From the NCBI RefSeq assembly GCF_002775205.1, contig NC_036453.1, forward strand, positions 5,731,103 through 5,795,102: a stretch of DNA of 64,000 nucleotides, in the 5' to 3' direction. Within the stretch, counting starts at the first letter, position 1; each line of letters begins with the position of its first letter. The notes beneath the pieces were generated by a model. That model ran no database searches. It saw only the letters and a list, made by a program, of their open reading frames with translations, and had not been told where the DNA came from. Below, piece by piece: positions 63,984 to 64,000 of this stretch. Source of the DNA: Xiphophorus maculatus. Taxonomy: Eukaryota > Chordata > Actinopteri > Cyprinodontiformes > Poeciliidae. The translations under genes were made by a program, and so were the position numbers.

Positions 63984-64000
63984 ATGATAAGATAAGATAA
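63984..64000 (+). repeat. Start of an agata-rich repeat
   Basis: The window ends in aatgataagataagataa, the same style of sequence that starts the retroelement tail at 46184. The repeat presumably continues outside. Confidence 0.35.

Noticed and set aside
1..64000. tRNA, rRNA, CRISPR arrays or bacterial operons
   Set aside because: No cloverleaf with A and B boxes, no spaced repeats, and the gene structure is eukaryotic throughout.

Overview
This is an AT-rich vertebrate nuclear window, almost certainly from a teleost fish. The genes are split by GT-AG introns, two of them only about 90-120 bp long. Remnants of Tc1-like and hAT transposons of fish type lie throughout. There are no operons, no ribosome binding sites and no bacterial-type features.

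Three protein genes are supported, and they form a known vertebrate synteny block. They are SHROOM1 (+, coding 20677-30758, eight coding exons, 1542 residues), SOWAHA (-, 38616-39965, single exon, 449 residues) and SEPTIN8 (+, starts 42509, first five coding exons, running off the right end after 63847). From memory of human 5q31, the same three genes lie side by side there with the same relative orientations.

Layout: 1-17.4 kb is gene-poor and holds degraded repeats plus a candidate distal promoter with two short 5' exons near 3.3-3.7 kb. A CpG- and CCAAT-bearing promoter at 17.7-18.2 kb probably drives SHROOM1 through a non-coding exon that splices to 20338. SHROOM1 introns carry three Tc1-like relics, a tandem repeat and LINE/SINE tails. 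33-38 kb is intergenic. SOWAHA and SEPTIN8 are divergent, with 2.5 kb between their start codons. SEPTIN8 intron 1 is 11.7 kb and holds a hAT MITE, a hAT transposon nested in a Tc1-like element, and an unexplained minus-strand reading frame at 53514-53783.

SHROOM1 and SEPTIN8 both act on the cytoskeleton: Shroom proteins link F-actin to Rho-kinase, and septins form GTP-binding filaments. SOWAHA is a poorly characterised ankyrin-repeat protein. I found no clearly new biological system. The items most worth checking are a 115-bp duplication flanking the SHROOM1 promoter, a splice-spanning upstream ORF, the possible distal 5' exons, the minus-strand ORF in SEPTIN8 intron 1, and a set of perfect short hairpins that look like template-switch events.
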